Assembly (NCBI GenBank): GCA_036925085.1
Contig: JAUPFP010000017.1
Span: 3,620,960 to 3,684,959 of the forward strand
Source of the DNA: Brachycybe producta
Taxonomy: Eukaryota; Arthropoda; Diplopoda; Playtdesmida; Andrognathidae
Direction: 5' to 3'
DNA length: 64,000 bases
The notes beneath the pieces are model-generated. The model saw only the letters and a program-made list of their open reading frames with translations, was not told the DNA's origin and searched no databases. Positions 20,377 through 32,666 of the stretch are shown here, in pieces. The position numbers and the translations under genes are program-made. Numbering within the stretch: the stretch's first letter is position 1; each line of letters starts with the position of its first letter.

Positions 20377-20985
20377 TAGGAATGGGCCTTTGAATCCTCG
20401 AATGGCACGAATCTTGAAAAATATTCGAGAACTCGAATCATCGCGCTTTTTTCGTCTTTGGAATCTTTCGAATCCGAACCTAAAAAAACTGTTAAAAACT
20501 TTGTTAAAGTTAGCTTTAACTGTAATTCCAATGTCCAACAGAAGCGTTGACTAACAAAAAAAAGGCGATTGTTCCAATTTCGGTGGTACCCGGATCACCA
20601 ATATCACCTTGTGGCGACCCTGAGATAGGCAATTAGAAATCAGGACAAAAAGAAGTTGGCTTCGCCCTTTTTATGACGACCGGCAACTTCTAATTCGTTT
20701 GTCGTGTGGTTCGGCGTTGAAAAGGGCGGAGCATGTGACATCAGACTATATAACCAACCAATTGGAAGTTGCATTCGTCATAAAAAGGGCGGAGAAAACT
20801 TCTGTTCGTCCCGATTTCTAATTGCCTGTATCCTGAGTGCCACACTGTGTTTTTTATTATTAATAATTTAATATTTAATATTATTTCATTTATGATGTGT
20901 CTTCTTAATGAATAATATAGGATTCTTATACGGTTAGGTAAGGATTCGAAAGATTCGAGAACTTTTAGGATGCGTCCCACCTCTA
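20377..20985. mobile_element. hAT-like MITE with nested palindromic MITE
   Basis: The left end TAGGAATGGGCCTTTGAATCC and the right end, read as its complement TAGAGGTGGGACGCATCC, are imperfect inverted termini of the (C/T)AGAGGTGGG type seen in hAT elements, with further CGAATC/GATTCG motifs inside both ends. No clear 8-bp duplication was found. The 201-bp palindromic MITE at 20627-20827 is inserted within it. Confidence 0.5.
20627..20827. mobile_element. palindromic MITE family P, copy 1
   Basis: 201 bp, ends AGGCAATTAGAAATC and the complement GATTTCTAATTGCCT. The long inner arms contain CGCCCTTTTTATGACG and CGTCATAAAAAGGGCG. A second copy of the same length is at 60860-61060 and a shorter relative at 62599-62741. 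It has no coding capacity. Confidence 0.85.
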
Positions 20986-22296
20986 ATTTAAAGTTACACT
21001 GAACTGCAGAATATTTCACATCTTGAAAAGATTTGCAATAATGGCATAACGTCACATTTTCTCGGCTTTCAAAATTTATATTTAAAGAGAATATTGCTTC
21101 CAGAAATATCTTTTCAAAATAGTCAAGACTTACCCAAAGATTGTCAAAACGATTTTTAAAATTAAAAATAAGTCATTAAAACCATAAAAAAAACTTTTAA
21201 ACTGAAGCGACTTTTCCCCGAGTCACCAAACATTTTAAATTTCCAAAAACGAAATTCTCCTCCCCCCCATTTTTGTGGCAAAGGTTGTCATCTCCCATTT
21301 CCAGAATTCCTTAATGAGATATATAGGTATTCCCTATTCATATTCAAATCAATATAACCTTCCATGTGGAATAATTGAAATATTAAATCCATGGTACATT
21401 CAAATAAAAGTAATGTGAGCTAGTGACAACACATCAGAATTCGAATAGAGGAGTAGACTTTGGGGTTTTTTTTTGTTGCCAATGTCTGTTGTTTGGTGGC
21501 GCATCTATCTGAGAAAGTTCATTTACATGAAATCAACTGATTTTTAATTTTTTTTAAAAATTATATTAATCGCTTATTTTAAATTGAAATAAAAATCGTT
21601 TCGGTAATCGTTGAGAATAATTTTTGACAATATTTTGACAAGAAATTTCTGGAGGTAGTGGTCTTTTAAAAAAAAATACTCTAGAAAAAATTCATCTAGA
21701 GTATTTTGTGATTTTCACGTGTTTTCTTGTCCTCTGATCGTTTTTTTTTTTGACAATTTGGACCTAGCTTTTCAATTATGGTGTACGTAGAATTACGGGC
21801 TTATGTGTGAATAAATTTGTAAATAAAAAAAATAAAGAAATAAGGGTCTAGCTCATTTTGAGTTCATCAACAAAAAAATATGCTCAGCATTGTCAATGTG
21901 TGACTGTCAAGATAAAGCAGCTAAGGCGGGCGTTCTGTATGACAACTAAGGGCAATTTATTTCAATGCTAGCGGCAAACTAACAAACTTCTTTTGTTAAG
22001 CAAAAGGAATATTTTCCACTTGATTAACCGTTCGATAAACCCATATAAACAAATGTATGACACGTCTAGCTGTGTGTTTATGGTATCAAAAACACGTATA
22101 AAGCATAAAAGATTTAACTTCAATGGAAACAAAAAGCTTAAAATATTCTAGACAAAAGGAAGTACTTCATTATGTTATAGGCCTATACTTATATTTTCAA
22201 AATAGAACAAATAACACGAAATCATTTATTAATATAAATGTAAAAAAACGTTAAGAACCTAGATACACGTCCATCTTGTTGTTTTGAGCAGACGAC
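20986..22296. other. AT-rich interval without a recognisable gene
   Basis: No convincing ORF. The only structure noted is a short hairpin, AATACTCTAGA / TCTAGAGTATT, at about 21671-21703. Confidence 0.55.
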
Positions 22297-23047
22297 ATAG
22301 TTCGTCACTTGCAACTGACTCTTGTCTTTTCATCCAGAGCCATCCACCAGTGAGGACAACTAAATTCATCCATCTGAACATTTCTTCTTGTTCAATAAGC
22401 ATTTTGCTTTGTTAAACAATCATCAATCTTCAATTTTTGCACTGAATTGCTCTGCTTTCAATAAATCAAATTCTGGGACGTGTGGTCACCACACCAGGAT
22501 TTACTACACATTTGAGCAATTCAGCTTTCTTCCTCACTTCTTTATATAAAAGCCCAGCCATCTTGGACTTTTATTCTTTTTCTGTTCTTTTCCTGAAAGC
22601 CCAGCCATCTTGGACTTTCATTTCTTTGTGTGTTCTTTACACACACACTCTTACTCCTTGTTTCCAAGGGAACCTAAGTGTGTGGGCACTGCACTCTAGC
22701 TTTACTCTTTTTATTTTTCAATTTCTTGCAGTGCAGTGTTTGATTGGGTGGTGTACCATGCTCGAGTTTTGCATTGTGCATCTACTGTTCTTATTGAGGA
22801 CTCTTAGAACTCTCATAACCTCCACGTGGTGAGAGAGATTTTCTCTGAGTATCACACAAAGAAAAACTCAATAAAAAATTTACAACACTACACCGGTTGG
22901 GACTGTCACACCCAACTGAGGGACAACACTACATCAACACAACGATCTGAACAATGCCACCATCTTTATTACATGTAGGTAGACCATCATTACTCAGTGT
23001 ATAAGAGTATGAGGGTGTCGGTTACTGACAAAAGATCGCGATTTACA
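22297..23047 (+). repeat. U block, copy U2
   Basis: Collinear with U1 and U3. It contains TTATATAAAAGCCC, two CAGCCATCTTGGACTTT units, ACTCAATAAAAAATTT and TTGGGACTGTCACACCC (from about 22904). It stops abruptly after GATTTACAG at 23047, before the ORF1 region, so it is a fragment. It is followed by a T-related LTR in the opposite orientation. Confidence 0.7.
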
Positions 23048-23055
23048 GTGGACAA

Positions 23056-23577
23056 TGTAGATTCTCATCACTAGAGCATATACCGCTTTTTGTTAGGAGA
23101 GTTTGTGGTATACTACCTGAGTCCACTCAGTACCGAGGTCATTCTCCAAGATATTTCGTAGTATCGACAATCATGGAAGAGAATGGTTAAAACAGGTGAA
23201 ACGAATGCAGATTGTCGATGATACTTAATTTAATATACACAATCATTTAAGTACATTAAATTACAGAAGATTTACGGATGTGGCGTGTTTTTGCCACTGG
23301 ACCATTGAATCAGATTACTTCATGTTTCGATATCAGAGAATGGACCACGAGTGTCTCGAAACATGGTCTTTTATACCTGGGGCCTGTGTACGCCCTTGTA
23401 GGTGTACCCATGCCCCAGAGACCATGCATCGGCAGGTATCCATCCGCCAATACCGGAACCAAGACGTTCTCATAGCTTTGGGGTCTTCAAGAGGGAAGGG
23501 ACAGAAATACATCCCTTAGATCCCAAGGGTCCCCCAGGGTATGGGAAGGGCAGGAAATTGAAATACAGGGTGTTACA
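23056..23577 (-). mobile_element. divergent T-related LTR, copy T5
   Basis: On the minus strand it starts TGTAACACCCTG at 23577 and has the TATA box at about 23370 preceded by a palindrome with CTGGGGC / GCCCCAG arms (23377-23418). Similarity to other T LTRs is confined to U3, and the inner end near 23056 (TGTAGATT) is a guess. Solo LTR S1 is inserted four bases beyond its outer end. Confidence 0.55.
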
Positions 23578-23581
23578 ATAT

Positions 23582-24360
23582 TGTGGCAACCTGGTCTGCT
23601 CTATTTTTAAATGTTTGGGAGAGCAGACAAATTCCCTATGGTGGTCTGCCTGACAGCTACAGTAGGCTGTTTGGATGGATGCCATTTTGGTGCCAGCAGA
23701 CCTCTCTCCATGAAGTCTATGGGTGAGAGGTCAGATGTGACCTCTGTCCCCTCCAGGTGGAGTTGCGTGGAGGTTTCCTGTGGCCTGGTCAGCCACAGGA
23801 TCTGGGCAGTTGGTTGAAGGCAGCTGGACCGAAAGCATCGAGGGGGAGGTCGAAGGGACCTCCACAGTCACCTTTGATTTTGTTGTGCCTTGTGGCCATT
23901 AGGCCTTGCTTTTATAGCATGCCTTTAGGCTGGTCAAGCGGACCAGCCTCTATCTAAATATTTACTGCCTTGTTTTAACCGTCGTAAGTGTAAAGAAACA
24001 CACTTTTTATTTATTCATCACTTGCGTGTGTCGTGTCTCTTATTTGGGGTGTTACCGCGGGAGGGTGGGTTTTCGGTTGTGGGAAACACCACCGTCCGTC
24101 ACGGACCTTTTTCGGCCGGTAGCACGTGTCGGCTCGCAGAGAAACCGGTGTTTCACCACGATATTCTCGACAAGGCGGCGTTTTTACCGCCATGTTTCAC
24201 CGTCGAGGGAGCTCCGTGCCGACACCACCCAAGGTGTTAACTGTGAGAGGCGGCTATGGGTATGATCCCGTCCCCGTCATCGGAGCTTGGTTACCGGTAA
24301 GTGGGAAGTTTTATATTCCTTACTTGCCGTGCATTGTAACGGTCCAGGCGGGAAATTACA
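23582..24360 (+). mobile_element. solo LTR, family S, copy S1
   Basis: 779 bp, TGTGGCAACCTG to GGAAATTACA, flanked by a perfect 4-bp duplication ATAT (23578-23581 and 24361-24364). The second family member at 54512-55252 has its own 4-bp duplication, so both are solo LTRs left by LTR-LTR recombination. It contains a TATA-like GCTTTTATAGCATG near 23910; S2 has a clear CAATAAATAC polyadenylation signal. No internal sequence of family S is in the window. Confidence 0.88.
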
Positions 24361-24501
24361 ATATAGAAATCATCAAGCCTTCTGGAACTTCTAAAAATTG
24401 GCTGGACTTCGAGAGCCTCTTTCATAACTGTGAAATGTAAGTTTACATTTACCAAAATTTAAAAACTACTTGGATTTCATACGTGTTTTACATGTATGGT
24501 G

Positions 24502-25176
24502 TGTGAGCTTTTGGCATCGGCCATTTTATTTTACCAACTTTAAGATGACATCTTCTGTATATCGATTCTTCTCTGAACCGTACGGTGCCCGCACGGAGAA
24601 GATTCGAGCTGCAAAGAGAGTTGGATGGAGACAGATTGTGGTCACTCCTCTGCATGGGGGTGAAATCTATGCAGCAGAGTGGCGGCCATCTCTCTCTCTT
24701 CCGGTCGATGTTGATATACATCTTCTCCTTTCGGTACACCGACAAGAGAAGATGTTGTAGCTGCTAGGAATTGTATACCTCCTGCCTTGTGGAGTCTCCG
24801 GCCTCTGAAGAGAAGTTGGTTACATTACAGAAAGACAACGCTGTTTCTTGTTATAACTCTTTATTCATCACTTGTAAGAAACACAGAATACAAGGATGAA
24901 TATATCAATACTAACGGTGCATCCTCAGGCCCATGATTCAGAATAAGATCACGTAATACAGGCAAAGGATAAGAACTAACTACAAAGAGGAGCACGGTCC
25001 TTTTATACCTTGGACCTGTGTACACCTGCGAGGTGTAACCAGGTCCAAGTGACCATGGTCCTATGTGTATCAATCCGCCGCTTGAGTATGAGTCAGAAGG
25101 AGGGAGAGGGATGAGCAAGAGTTGTTTATCCCCCAGGCTATGGTTTTGGTGGGATCACGATTTACAGGGTGTTACA
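24502..25176 (-). mobile_element. solo LTR, family T, copy T2
   Basis: 675 bp on the minus strand, TGTAACACCCTG to GCTCACA, flanked by a perfect 4-bp duplication GGTG (24498-24501 and 25177-25180). This fixes the ends of the T family. U3 palindrome 25009-25049, TATAAAAGG and AATAAAGAG in order. It is similar to T1 over its whole length. Confidence 0.9.
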
Positions 25177-25513
25177 GGTGCTAGACTTTAAAAAATGTTG
25201 CTTATTTTTTTGACTCGCTTCGTTCGCCACTAAAATAAATATATGTTTTGGAAGGCAGACGAAGAGCCGATGCTGGTTATTGCAGACCTAGAATTTAGTA
25301 GCCAGTGCGTGCCTGCCACCCTGTATGTCACTAATTTCTTAGATTCTCCACATTTGTATTTTCTACAAAAAATTTTGGTGCTTATGAGTGACGAACATTG
25401 AGAATGCTTCCATCAAAAACGCCTCAAACACGGACAAAACTGTACCAGAGTAACTGCAGCCCAACTATGGTTATTTGACTATTGCTGGTCACTAAAGAGG
25501 TGTTCCACAGACA

Positions 25514-25529
25514 TGTGACAGGTCAGACA
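25514..25529 (+). other. 16-bp filler at duplication junction
   Basis: TGTGACAGGTCAGACA lies between the two copies. It repeats CAGACA from the left flank and GGTCA from the right flank, so that GACAGGTCA occurs twice in tandem across the junction. Templated fillers of this kind are typical of polymerase theta-type end joining, which is an inference here. Confidence 0.8.
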
Positions 25530-26250
25530 GGTCACTGTACCTGACATGCCTCCTGAGACAACCAATTATGACAGAGCACCGGCCGGCATGCCAATAATGA
25601 TGGTCAACCACATCCCGGAATTGACTTGGGGAATGGACGACCCAACTACCTGTCATGGCACCCTTGAGGTCATTAACCTCCCAACCGCCGCCTTGGGTTG
25701 CACCACCAATGAGGTGGTCGCCATCTTGGCTCCAGGTGGTGGGACTTCACTCCAAGGGCGCCCTTGCTGCTGCCGGATGCTGAAAGACCTATATAGACAA
25801 CTGAAGAATACTTGCATGCTGCAAGAGATCGGAGATCATAGTGTCAGTGATGACAGTCCGAAAATCACTGTCACTATCAATGGCAAAGAGGTCCGCATGC
25901 TCGTAGACACCGGAGCTCATGGTAGCATAATATCCGAGGCGCTTGCAAAGCGGCTCCAACTCAACATCAAGCCCATGGCTCATCCTCCGAGGATCGAAGG
26001 AGTTGGAGGGAACACCATCGCCGTGGCAGGGCAAGTCTCCGCTACTGTGGAAATTGCCAAACAATCTGCCACGGGCCGCCTGCTGGTTATCACTGGCCCA
26101 CCCGATGCCATTTTAGGCCGAGACCTGGGTAGGGCACTGAAGCTCCTTGTGTCTATGCAGACCAATAAAGTCTACTTAGAAGACGACCTCTTTGAATCAG
26201 CACTCCAAAGGCAGAGTATTCAGGCGTACATCAAGAGTGCTCTGGAATAA
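25530..26250 (+). pseudogene. pro: protease region, copy 2, 5'-truncated by duplication
   Basis: Same reading as copy 1 from residue 'VTVPDMPP' onward, including the catalytic LVDTGAHGS and ILGRDLG motifs. It lacks the first ORF, the tyrosine-rich segment and any promoter or LTR, because the breakpoint cuts upstream. Ends at the TAA equivalent to 13585. Confidence 0.9.
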
Positions 26251-28733
26251 ATCACGCCAGCCACTCTTGGGGAGTCGGACACCGCTCCCATTGAAGTCCA
26301 GCTTATGCAGCAACCGGACGAATACCTAGTAGTCAAAGGGCTAACGCAACTCACTGGCCATGGGACAACACTAGTGGAGGTAGAGGAATCTAGGATCCTC
26401 ACAGACCAGGACCTTTTCGTGGTCTCTCCTGACGAGAAGCTACGAGCCTCGAGGGGGGTCTGGGTGGCCCCCGGCATTATGCAAGGCCATAACAGCAACA
26501 GCTTCCTAGTCGAGGTCCTGAACACCACTATGGGGCCATTGACCCTGGCCTCCGGCGAAGTGATAGCCCATGTACAAAAAGACTACTGCTTCGAAACGGT
26601 TGAAGTAAAGACCACTTCAAACGCTGACCCGATCATGACAAAAGAGTCAGGCGCTAAATTCGATGAAGCAATGCAACTCGGGCCTCGATTACGTAATGGC
26701 CAGAGGCGCATTCTGATGGATCTTTTGAGATCCTATAGAGATGTCTTCGCATTAGAAACGTCAGAACTTGGATGTACCAACGAATCAACACTGGCGATCA
26801 TGCACCCGTACGGGAACCCCTCCGAAGGAGTGGTCCCGAGCAGCGGGAGATCATCCGGAAAACAGTTGAGGAAATGCTCAAATCCGGAGTAGCCAGCGAA
26901 TCCAAGTCTCCTTACGCTTCAGCAGTGGTCCTGGTGAAGAAGAAGGATGGACAGTGGCGTTTCTGCGTTGACAATAGATGCCTGAACGATATTACCAAAC
27001 CAGACAATTACCCACTACCCTGAATCGATGATGCTTTAGACTCGCTTTGTGGGTCGAGAATCTTCGCTACCCTCGACATGATCTCCGGCTATTGGCAATT
27101 TGAGGTCGCCAAAGAGGATAGGGAGAAGACCGCGTTCATCACACCCGGTGGGCTGTTCGAATTCAATCAGATGCCCTTCGGTCTGCGTAACGCTCCTGCT
27201 ACTATGCAGCGTGCCCTGGATATCCTTTTGGCTGGCCACAAATGGGAGACCTGCCTCGTCTACCTAGACGACATCATCGTATTCGGCACGACATTCGAAC
27301 AATTTAAGGAAAGGTTGGACTGCATCCTAGGACTCCTAAGAGAGGCGGGGTTGAAGCTTCACCCCGAAAAGAGCTTCTTCGGCTACGATGAAGTCCTCTA
27401 CCTGGGACACATCATCTCCAAGGAAGGGGTGCGTCCAGACCCGAGAAAGGTGGTTGCAATCTCCGACTTAGCGGCGCCTACTAATGTCAAGGAGGTGAAG
27501 CGATTTTTGGGCATGGCCGGTTTTTACCGGCGATTCATTGTTAACTTCGCCCACATCGCTAAACCACTCACGGATATGACTAAAAAGGGGCTGCCCTTTT
27601 CATGGACGATTGACAGAGAAGTAGCCTTCACTTTGTTAAAGACTAAACTTGTCACCGTGCCAATATTGGCCATTTACGACCCAGATGCCGAAATCAAAAT
27701 GCACACCGACGCCTCTGCTTACGGCATCGGAGCTATCCTCTATCAACAGTCACCATCTAAAGAACTGCAGATCCTGGGTGGTGTCTCTCGAGTGCTCCTA
27801 GATGCCGAATTAAATTATTCCACCACGGATAAAGAGTGCCTCGCAGTGGTGTACGGCATCGTCAAGTTTAGACCTTACCTCGTTAACAAAGCCTTTGTCA
27901 TCGTCACCGACTATCATGCACTGTGCTACTTAAAGACCGCACAGCGACTCCAAGGACGCCTGGGCCGCTGGCAGCTACTGCTCCAGGAATACGACTACAC
28001 TGTAGTCTACAAGGCCGGCATCACTCACGTGGATGCGGACTGCATTTCACGGAGTCCGGTGGACGTTCCTGAAGACTGGAACCTGCAGGCTACCCCAGAT
28101 GACCTCGATGATAGCGTGGTTTACGCAGTCACATTGCGTTGGGATTGGTCGGTTAAACTAGAAAGAGACCCGAACGTGACACACATTAAGGCCGAACTTC
28201 GCAACAATTCGAGTACCGAGCTTCACCATACCTATGTCATTATAGACGAGGTTTTGTGTACCCTTGTCTACCAGGGCAGCGTCACACCCAAGCTCGTGAC
28301 GGTGGTACCCAAACATCTGGTACCCGAAGTTCTGAGGCTTTTACACGATAGTCCTGAAGCCGGACATTTCGGCCAAGATAAGACATTGGAAAAGGTGTGC
28401 CATTGTGCCAACGGTTCTTTTGGCCAACCTGGAAGCAAGATACCATCGAGTATGTGCGCACGTGCGAGATATGCCAAAAGTGCAAGACGCCACAGTCCAG
28501 GTTGCCCGGGTTCCTCCATGAGATGGAAATTGGAGACCCAGGTGAATGCTGGGGAATTGACTACATCGGTCCCCTGCCAAAATCACTGGGTGGTGTCAAG
28601 CACATCATCGTGGCGGTGGATTATGACACCAGATTCTGCTTCGCACGAGCTGTGCACAGCCAGTCGGCCAAAACAACTAAGAATTTCATCCAAGATACAA
28701 TCGTGTATCTTATCGGGATGCCCAGGAGGATAA
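26251..28733 (+). pseudogene. pol: reverse transcriptase/RNase H, copy 2
   Basis: Identical to 13588-16070 as far as inspected, with the same frameshift near 26775, TGA at 27021 and frameshift near 28398. Confidence 0.93.
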
Positions 28734-29467
28734 TCACCGACCGAGGGACACCTTTTACAGCTAAAGACACACAAGCGCTGTGTGACGAGCTGGGAATAAA
28801 GCACGCCACCACGACAGCGTACTTTCCGCAAGGAGACGGTCTTGCGGAAAGGACCAACAAAACTATAATGCAGACCGTCAAGAGACTTCTGACACCTGAA
28901 AAAGGACAGCGGGATTGGTATTTCCATCTCCAAGCCGCCACCTTCGCTTACAAAACTGCGACCCATACATCAACGAAGTTCTCGCCATACCGCTTAATGT
29001 TTGGAAGAAAGGCCCGACTACGAATCGACAATCGGGCACCTCTCCTACCAAAGGTTATGGATTCAAATCCTGCAGCACCTTCTGTGGTTGCCACGGAAGA
29101 GGTCGAAATCGCAAGGGCCAACCTACACGATGCCCATTTGCGACAAAAGAAGTACTACGACGCAAGACGAAAGACTCCACACACGTATAAAATCGGAGAC
29201 CCAGTACTCGTTCGAGATCAACGCATCGTGTCTGATGAGACCAAGAAGCTACGTTACTCGTACAGGGATGGTTACACAGTAACCAAAATCATCAGCGACA
29301 CGGTGCTCGAGCTGGAGCACGAAGATACGTTTGGAAGATTGATTCGAGACACGGTGAACATCGTACATATCAAGCCAAAACAACTGAGGACAGTTGTTCA
29401 AGGGTTGGAGGGGGAAGACAAATCCAGCTCCCCACAACAAGAGGAACCTACCTACTCACCACAATAA
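28397..29467 (+). pseudogene. int: integrase, copy 2
   Basis: Identical to 15734-16804 as far as inspected, with the same 8-base repetition at the frameshift and the same DDE motifs. Confidence 0.92.
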
Positions 29468-29846
29468 ACCAAACATCAATAACCCTATCAAACAACCCAT
29501 ACAACCTAAATTTTTTCTTTTGGTTGTTTATATCATCACATTGGTCACTTGCTGATGCACACCAATGTAAACAAACGACAACGTGTGTGACCACAAACAT
29601 TCACACACCCCTGTTTACATTTCACCACTCGAATCTGATTCCAATATGGGAAACTTTCATACACTGCGTTTGGGGACCAGGTCGTCTGACAATGATAACA
29701 AACAATAGTAGAAGAACGGCGTTTAATACTCAGAATCCGACACCCCGCGAGCCTCCAATAATAAACAAATTGGGTGGCTTATTGGAGTTCCAGCTAGCTT
29801 CGTGGAATTGTACGAATTCCACGGGACCCTGGAATTTCACACCTCG

Positions 29847-30779
29847 ATGGGGAAGTCGGAAAACACACAAGTATATAGCCAACGCCGGGCTGGTCACCAG
29901 CACTTCGGAAACAATTCTGAAAGAATAAGGATGTCACAGTGCGACGAAACAACGGGAAGCCAGGATGATGCCATCTCTGGCCCATCTACCAGGATGGACC
30001 CGGATGACACGACAACGCAGCAACATGGCATCGAGGAAGTCAGGGACGACACAGCGCGCGCTGTCGACCTAACGATGTCAACCACCTCGTCTTGCCATAC
30101 CGCCGCAGCCTCAGCAACCCCCGTACTAACCTTGCCGCAAGTGACACAACCTTTTCGCATACCAACAGTCACTACCAGGAGACCGCTTCGTCAGGAAGCA
30201 CGATGTGAAAGACTGATAAATAATTGCTGGGCACTCTGGCAACGACAGGTGCGGCCCGCGAACACCTATTACCTCGGTCACTATGACCTGATGGAGGGAT
30301 TTCCGCACCTCTACATACCGGAGGAGGGACGCTACATTGTAGGAATGTCATACTACCTGCAACTCTCTATGGCCATCTTAATTCCATCCACCCGATACAT
30401 CGAAATATACCAGTTTGGCCAGCAGGCTTTCTTCAACAGTCTCCTGGTAGTTCCACTTAACGGAGCATACAGCATTGCCCGAATGATTGTTTGGAGGACC
30501 CGCGCCACTTACCAGGCTGCCATCCTGTGGGACGCCGTTTACAGTGTCCTCACCGGACAACCACCGGCCCGACTGATTGCCGCCGACGCCACCGTCCACC
30601 GAAGTTTCATGGAAAGTCTCCGGGGCTTCGACAACGGATGGATCATCGCCACCTGGGAATCCTATCATCCCTGGCTGCGAAGCCACCTCCTCCACTCACC
30701 ATCAGACCCCCTACAAGCACTTCACGGATATGTCTGCATGTACATGTGCATGCAATCAACCGACATGTGTATAGATTAG
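29847..30779 (+). CDS. unidentified third ORF, copy 2
   Basis: Identical to 17184-18116 at protein level. The only nucleotide difference noticed lies upstream, at 29616. Confidence 0.6.
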   Translation: MGKSENTQVYSQRRAGHQHFGNNSERIRMSQCDETTGSQDDAISGPSTRMDPDDTTTQQHGIEEVRDDTARAVDLTMSTTSSCHTAAASATPVLTLPQVTQPFRIPTVTTRRPLRQEARCERLINNCWALWQRQVRPANTYYLGHYDLMEGFPHLYIPEEGRYIVGMSYYLQLSMAILIPSTRYIEIYQFGQQAFFNSLLVVPLNGAYSIARMIVWRTRATYQAAILWDAVYSVLTGQPPARLIAADATVHRSFMESLRGFDNGWIIATWESYHPWLRSHLLHSPSDPLQALHGYVCMYMCMQSTDMCID

Positions 30780-31111
30780 AAACCCGTGTGGTCACCACCC
30801 ATTGGGGTGGTGAGCTTGGAAAATTATATAAAAAAAAAAGAATCCTGTTATAACTACTTTATGTATAAATAAGTATTCCTTGTAAATTTTTAATAGGGGC
30901 TCGCCACTCAGCGAGTATTAATTGTGTTTGCCTTTTTATTTTCAGAATTTGCATTTCCAAAGGGCGCTGACACTTCGGTGCCAGTGCCTTTCCGTAACTA
31001 CCTCTGTACACGGTGAGTCCTCAACCACCCATGTCTCCCCGCTGCGTAACTTGAAAACCTTCCACCCTTGGCTGGAGTACGAGGACGTACTCCAAGCAAA
31101 GTTGGAGGGTA

Positions 31112-31760
31112 TGTAACACCCTGTAAATCGTGATCCCGCCAAAACCATAGCCCGGGGGATAAACAACTCTCAACCGTCCCTCCCTCCTCTCTGACTCACC
31201 TTTCTGACTCATGCCCAAGCGGCGGATTGATACATAAAGGACCATGGTCACTTGGACCTGGTTACACCTCGCAGGTGTACACAGGTCCAAGGTATAAAAG
31301 GACCATGTTCCTCTTTGTTCCTCAGTTCTTTCCTTTGCCTGTATTATGAGATATCATTCCGAATCATGGGCCTGAGGATTTACCGTTAGTATCATTAATA
31401 TTCATCCTTGTATTCTGTGCTTCTGTCCTTCTGTTTATATGTAACTAACTTCTCTTAAGAGGCCGGAGGCTTCATAGGGCAGGAGCTATAAGATTCTCAG
31501 CAGCTACAACATCTTCTCTTGTCGGTATACCGATGGAGAAGATGTATATCAGCATCAACCGGAAGAGAGAAAGATGGCCGCCACTCTCCTGCATCGATTT
31601 CACCCCCATGCAGAAGAGTGACTACAATCTGTCTCCATCCAGCTCTCTCTACAGCTCGGATCTTCTCTGTGGATCTTCATACTGTTCAGAGAAGAAACGA
31701 AATGTGGAAAATGTCATCTAAAGGTTGGTAATAAAAATGGGTTGATGTCAAAAGCTCACA
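31112..31760 (+). mobile_element. LTR T1, duplicated copy
   Basis: Copy of 18449-19097, U3 palindrome at 31251-31291. Confidence 0.75.
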
Positions 31761-32666
31761 TTTATATAGGAAAGTGTGGAAAGTGAAAACTACGGTACCC
31801 TTATAGGACGTTTAAAATACTAATTTATTGACTTAGTATCTCAATATATTGACTTAGTATCTCAATATATTGACTTAGTATCTCAATATATTGACTTAGT
31901 ATCTCAATATATTGACTTAGTATCTCAATTTATTGACTTAGTATCTGAATTTATTGACTTAGTATCTCAATTTATTGACTTAGTATCTCAATATATTGAC
32001 TTAGTATCTCAATATATTGACTAAGTATCTCAATATATTGACTTAGGTTAGGTTAGGTTTGGTTTGATTATGTAATTATACGTAACCTAACAATCTTAAT
32101 ATATTAAGATATTAAGTCAATATGTTGAGATACTAAGTTAATATATTGAGATACTAAGTTAATATACTGAGATACTAACTTATTATATTGAGATACTAAG
32201 TTAATATACTGAGATACTAACTTACTATATTGAGATACTAACTTACTATATTGAGATACTAACTTACTATATTGAGATACTAACTTACTATATTGAGATA
32301 CTAACTTACTATATTGAGATACTAACTTACTATATTGAGATACTATCTCAATATATTGGCTTAGGATTGGTTAGTTTAGGTGATGTTAGGTTAGGTATAG
32401 TTACCTAACCAAACCAAACCTAATACAACCTCAACCTAACCTAAAGTCAATATATTGAGATACTAAGTCAAAATATTGAAATATTAACTAAATATTGATA
32501 ATATATCAATATATTAACATGAGACCTGCCCGCAAAAAACACCAAATTAATTTTATTTTATTAATTCCTAGGGCCCCTATAGTGAACGCCTCATCGGCAG
32601 TTTCCATTGGTGATCAATAGATGGCGCTGCTAACGCAAATCTGCAATCACTTTCCTATATAAACGA
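31761..32666. repeat. palindromic 21-bp array element, duplicated copy
   Basis: Copy of 19098-20003. The two arrays have the same unit numbers and variants, notable because tandem arrays usually diverge fast. Confidence 0.65.

Larger units (their letters stand above)
12867..25513 (+). repeat. 12,647-bp tandem duplication, copy 1
   Basis: Identical in layout to 25530-38176, at a constant offset of 12,663 from end to end, so there is no net insertion or deletion. One substitution was noticed (16953/29616). The left breakpoint lies in the protease region of the gypsy-like element (GGTCACTGTACC). The right breakpoint is 337 bases beyond LTR T2 (TTCCACAGACA). Copy 1 is the one continuous with the element's 5' part. 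Confidence 0.97.

Noticed and set aside
24488-24745. Small ORFs inside LTR T copies (MSVYRKEKMYINID.. and MEKMYISINRK..)
   Set aside because: They lie within the LTR downstream of the polyadenylation signal and differ in length between copies, so they are probably not translated.
24361-25176. Composite unit [S LTR + 141 bp + T LTR], seen at 24.4 kb and 55.3 kb with equal spacing
   Set aside because: The 141-base spacers have no sequence similarity, and S1, S2 and T2 each have their own target duplications, so the equal distance is treated as coincidence.
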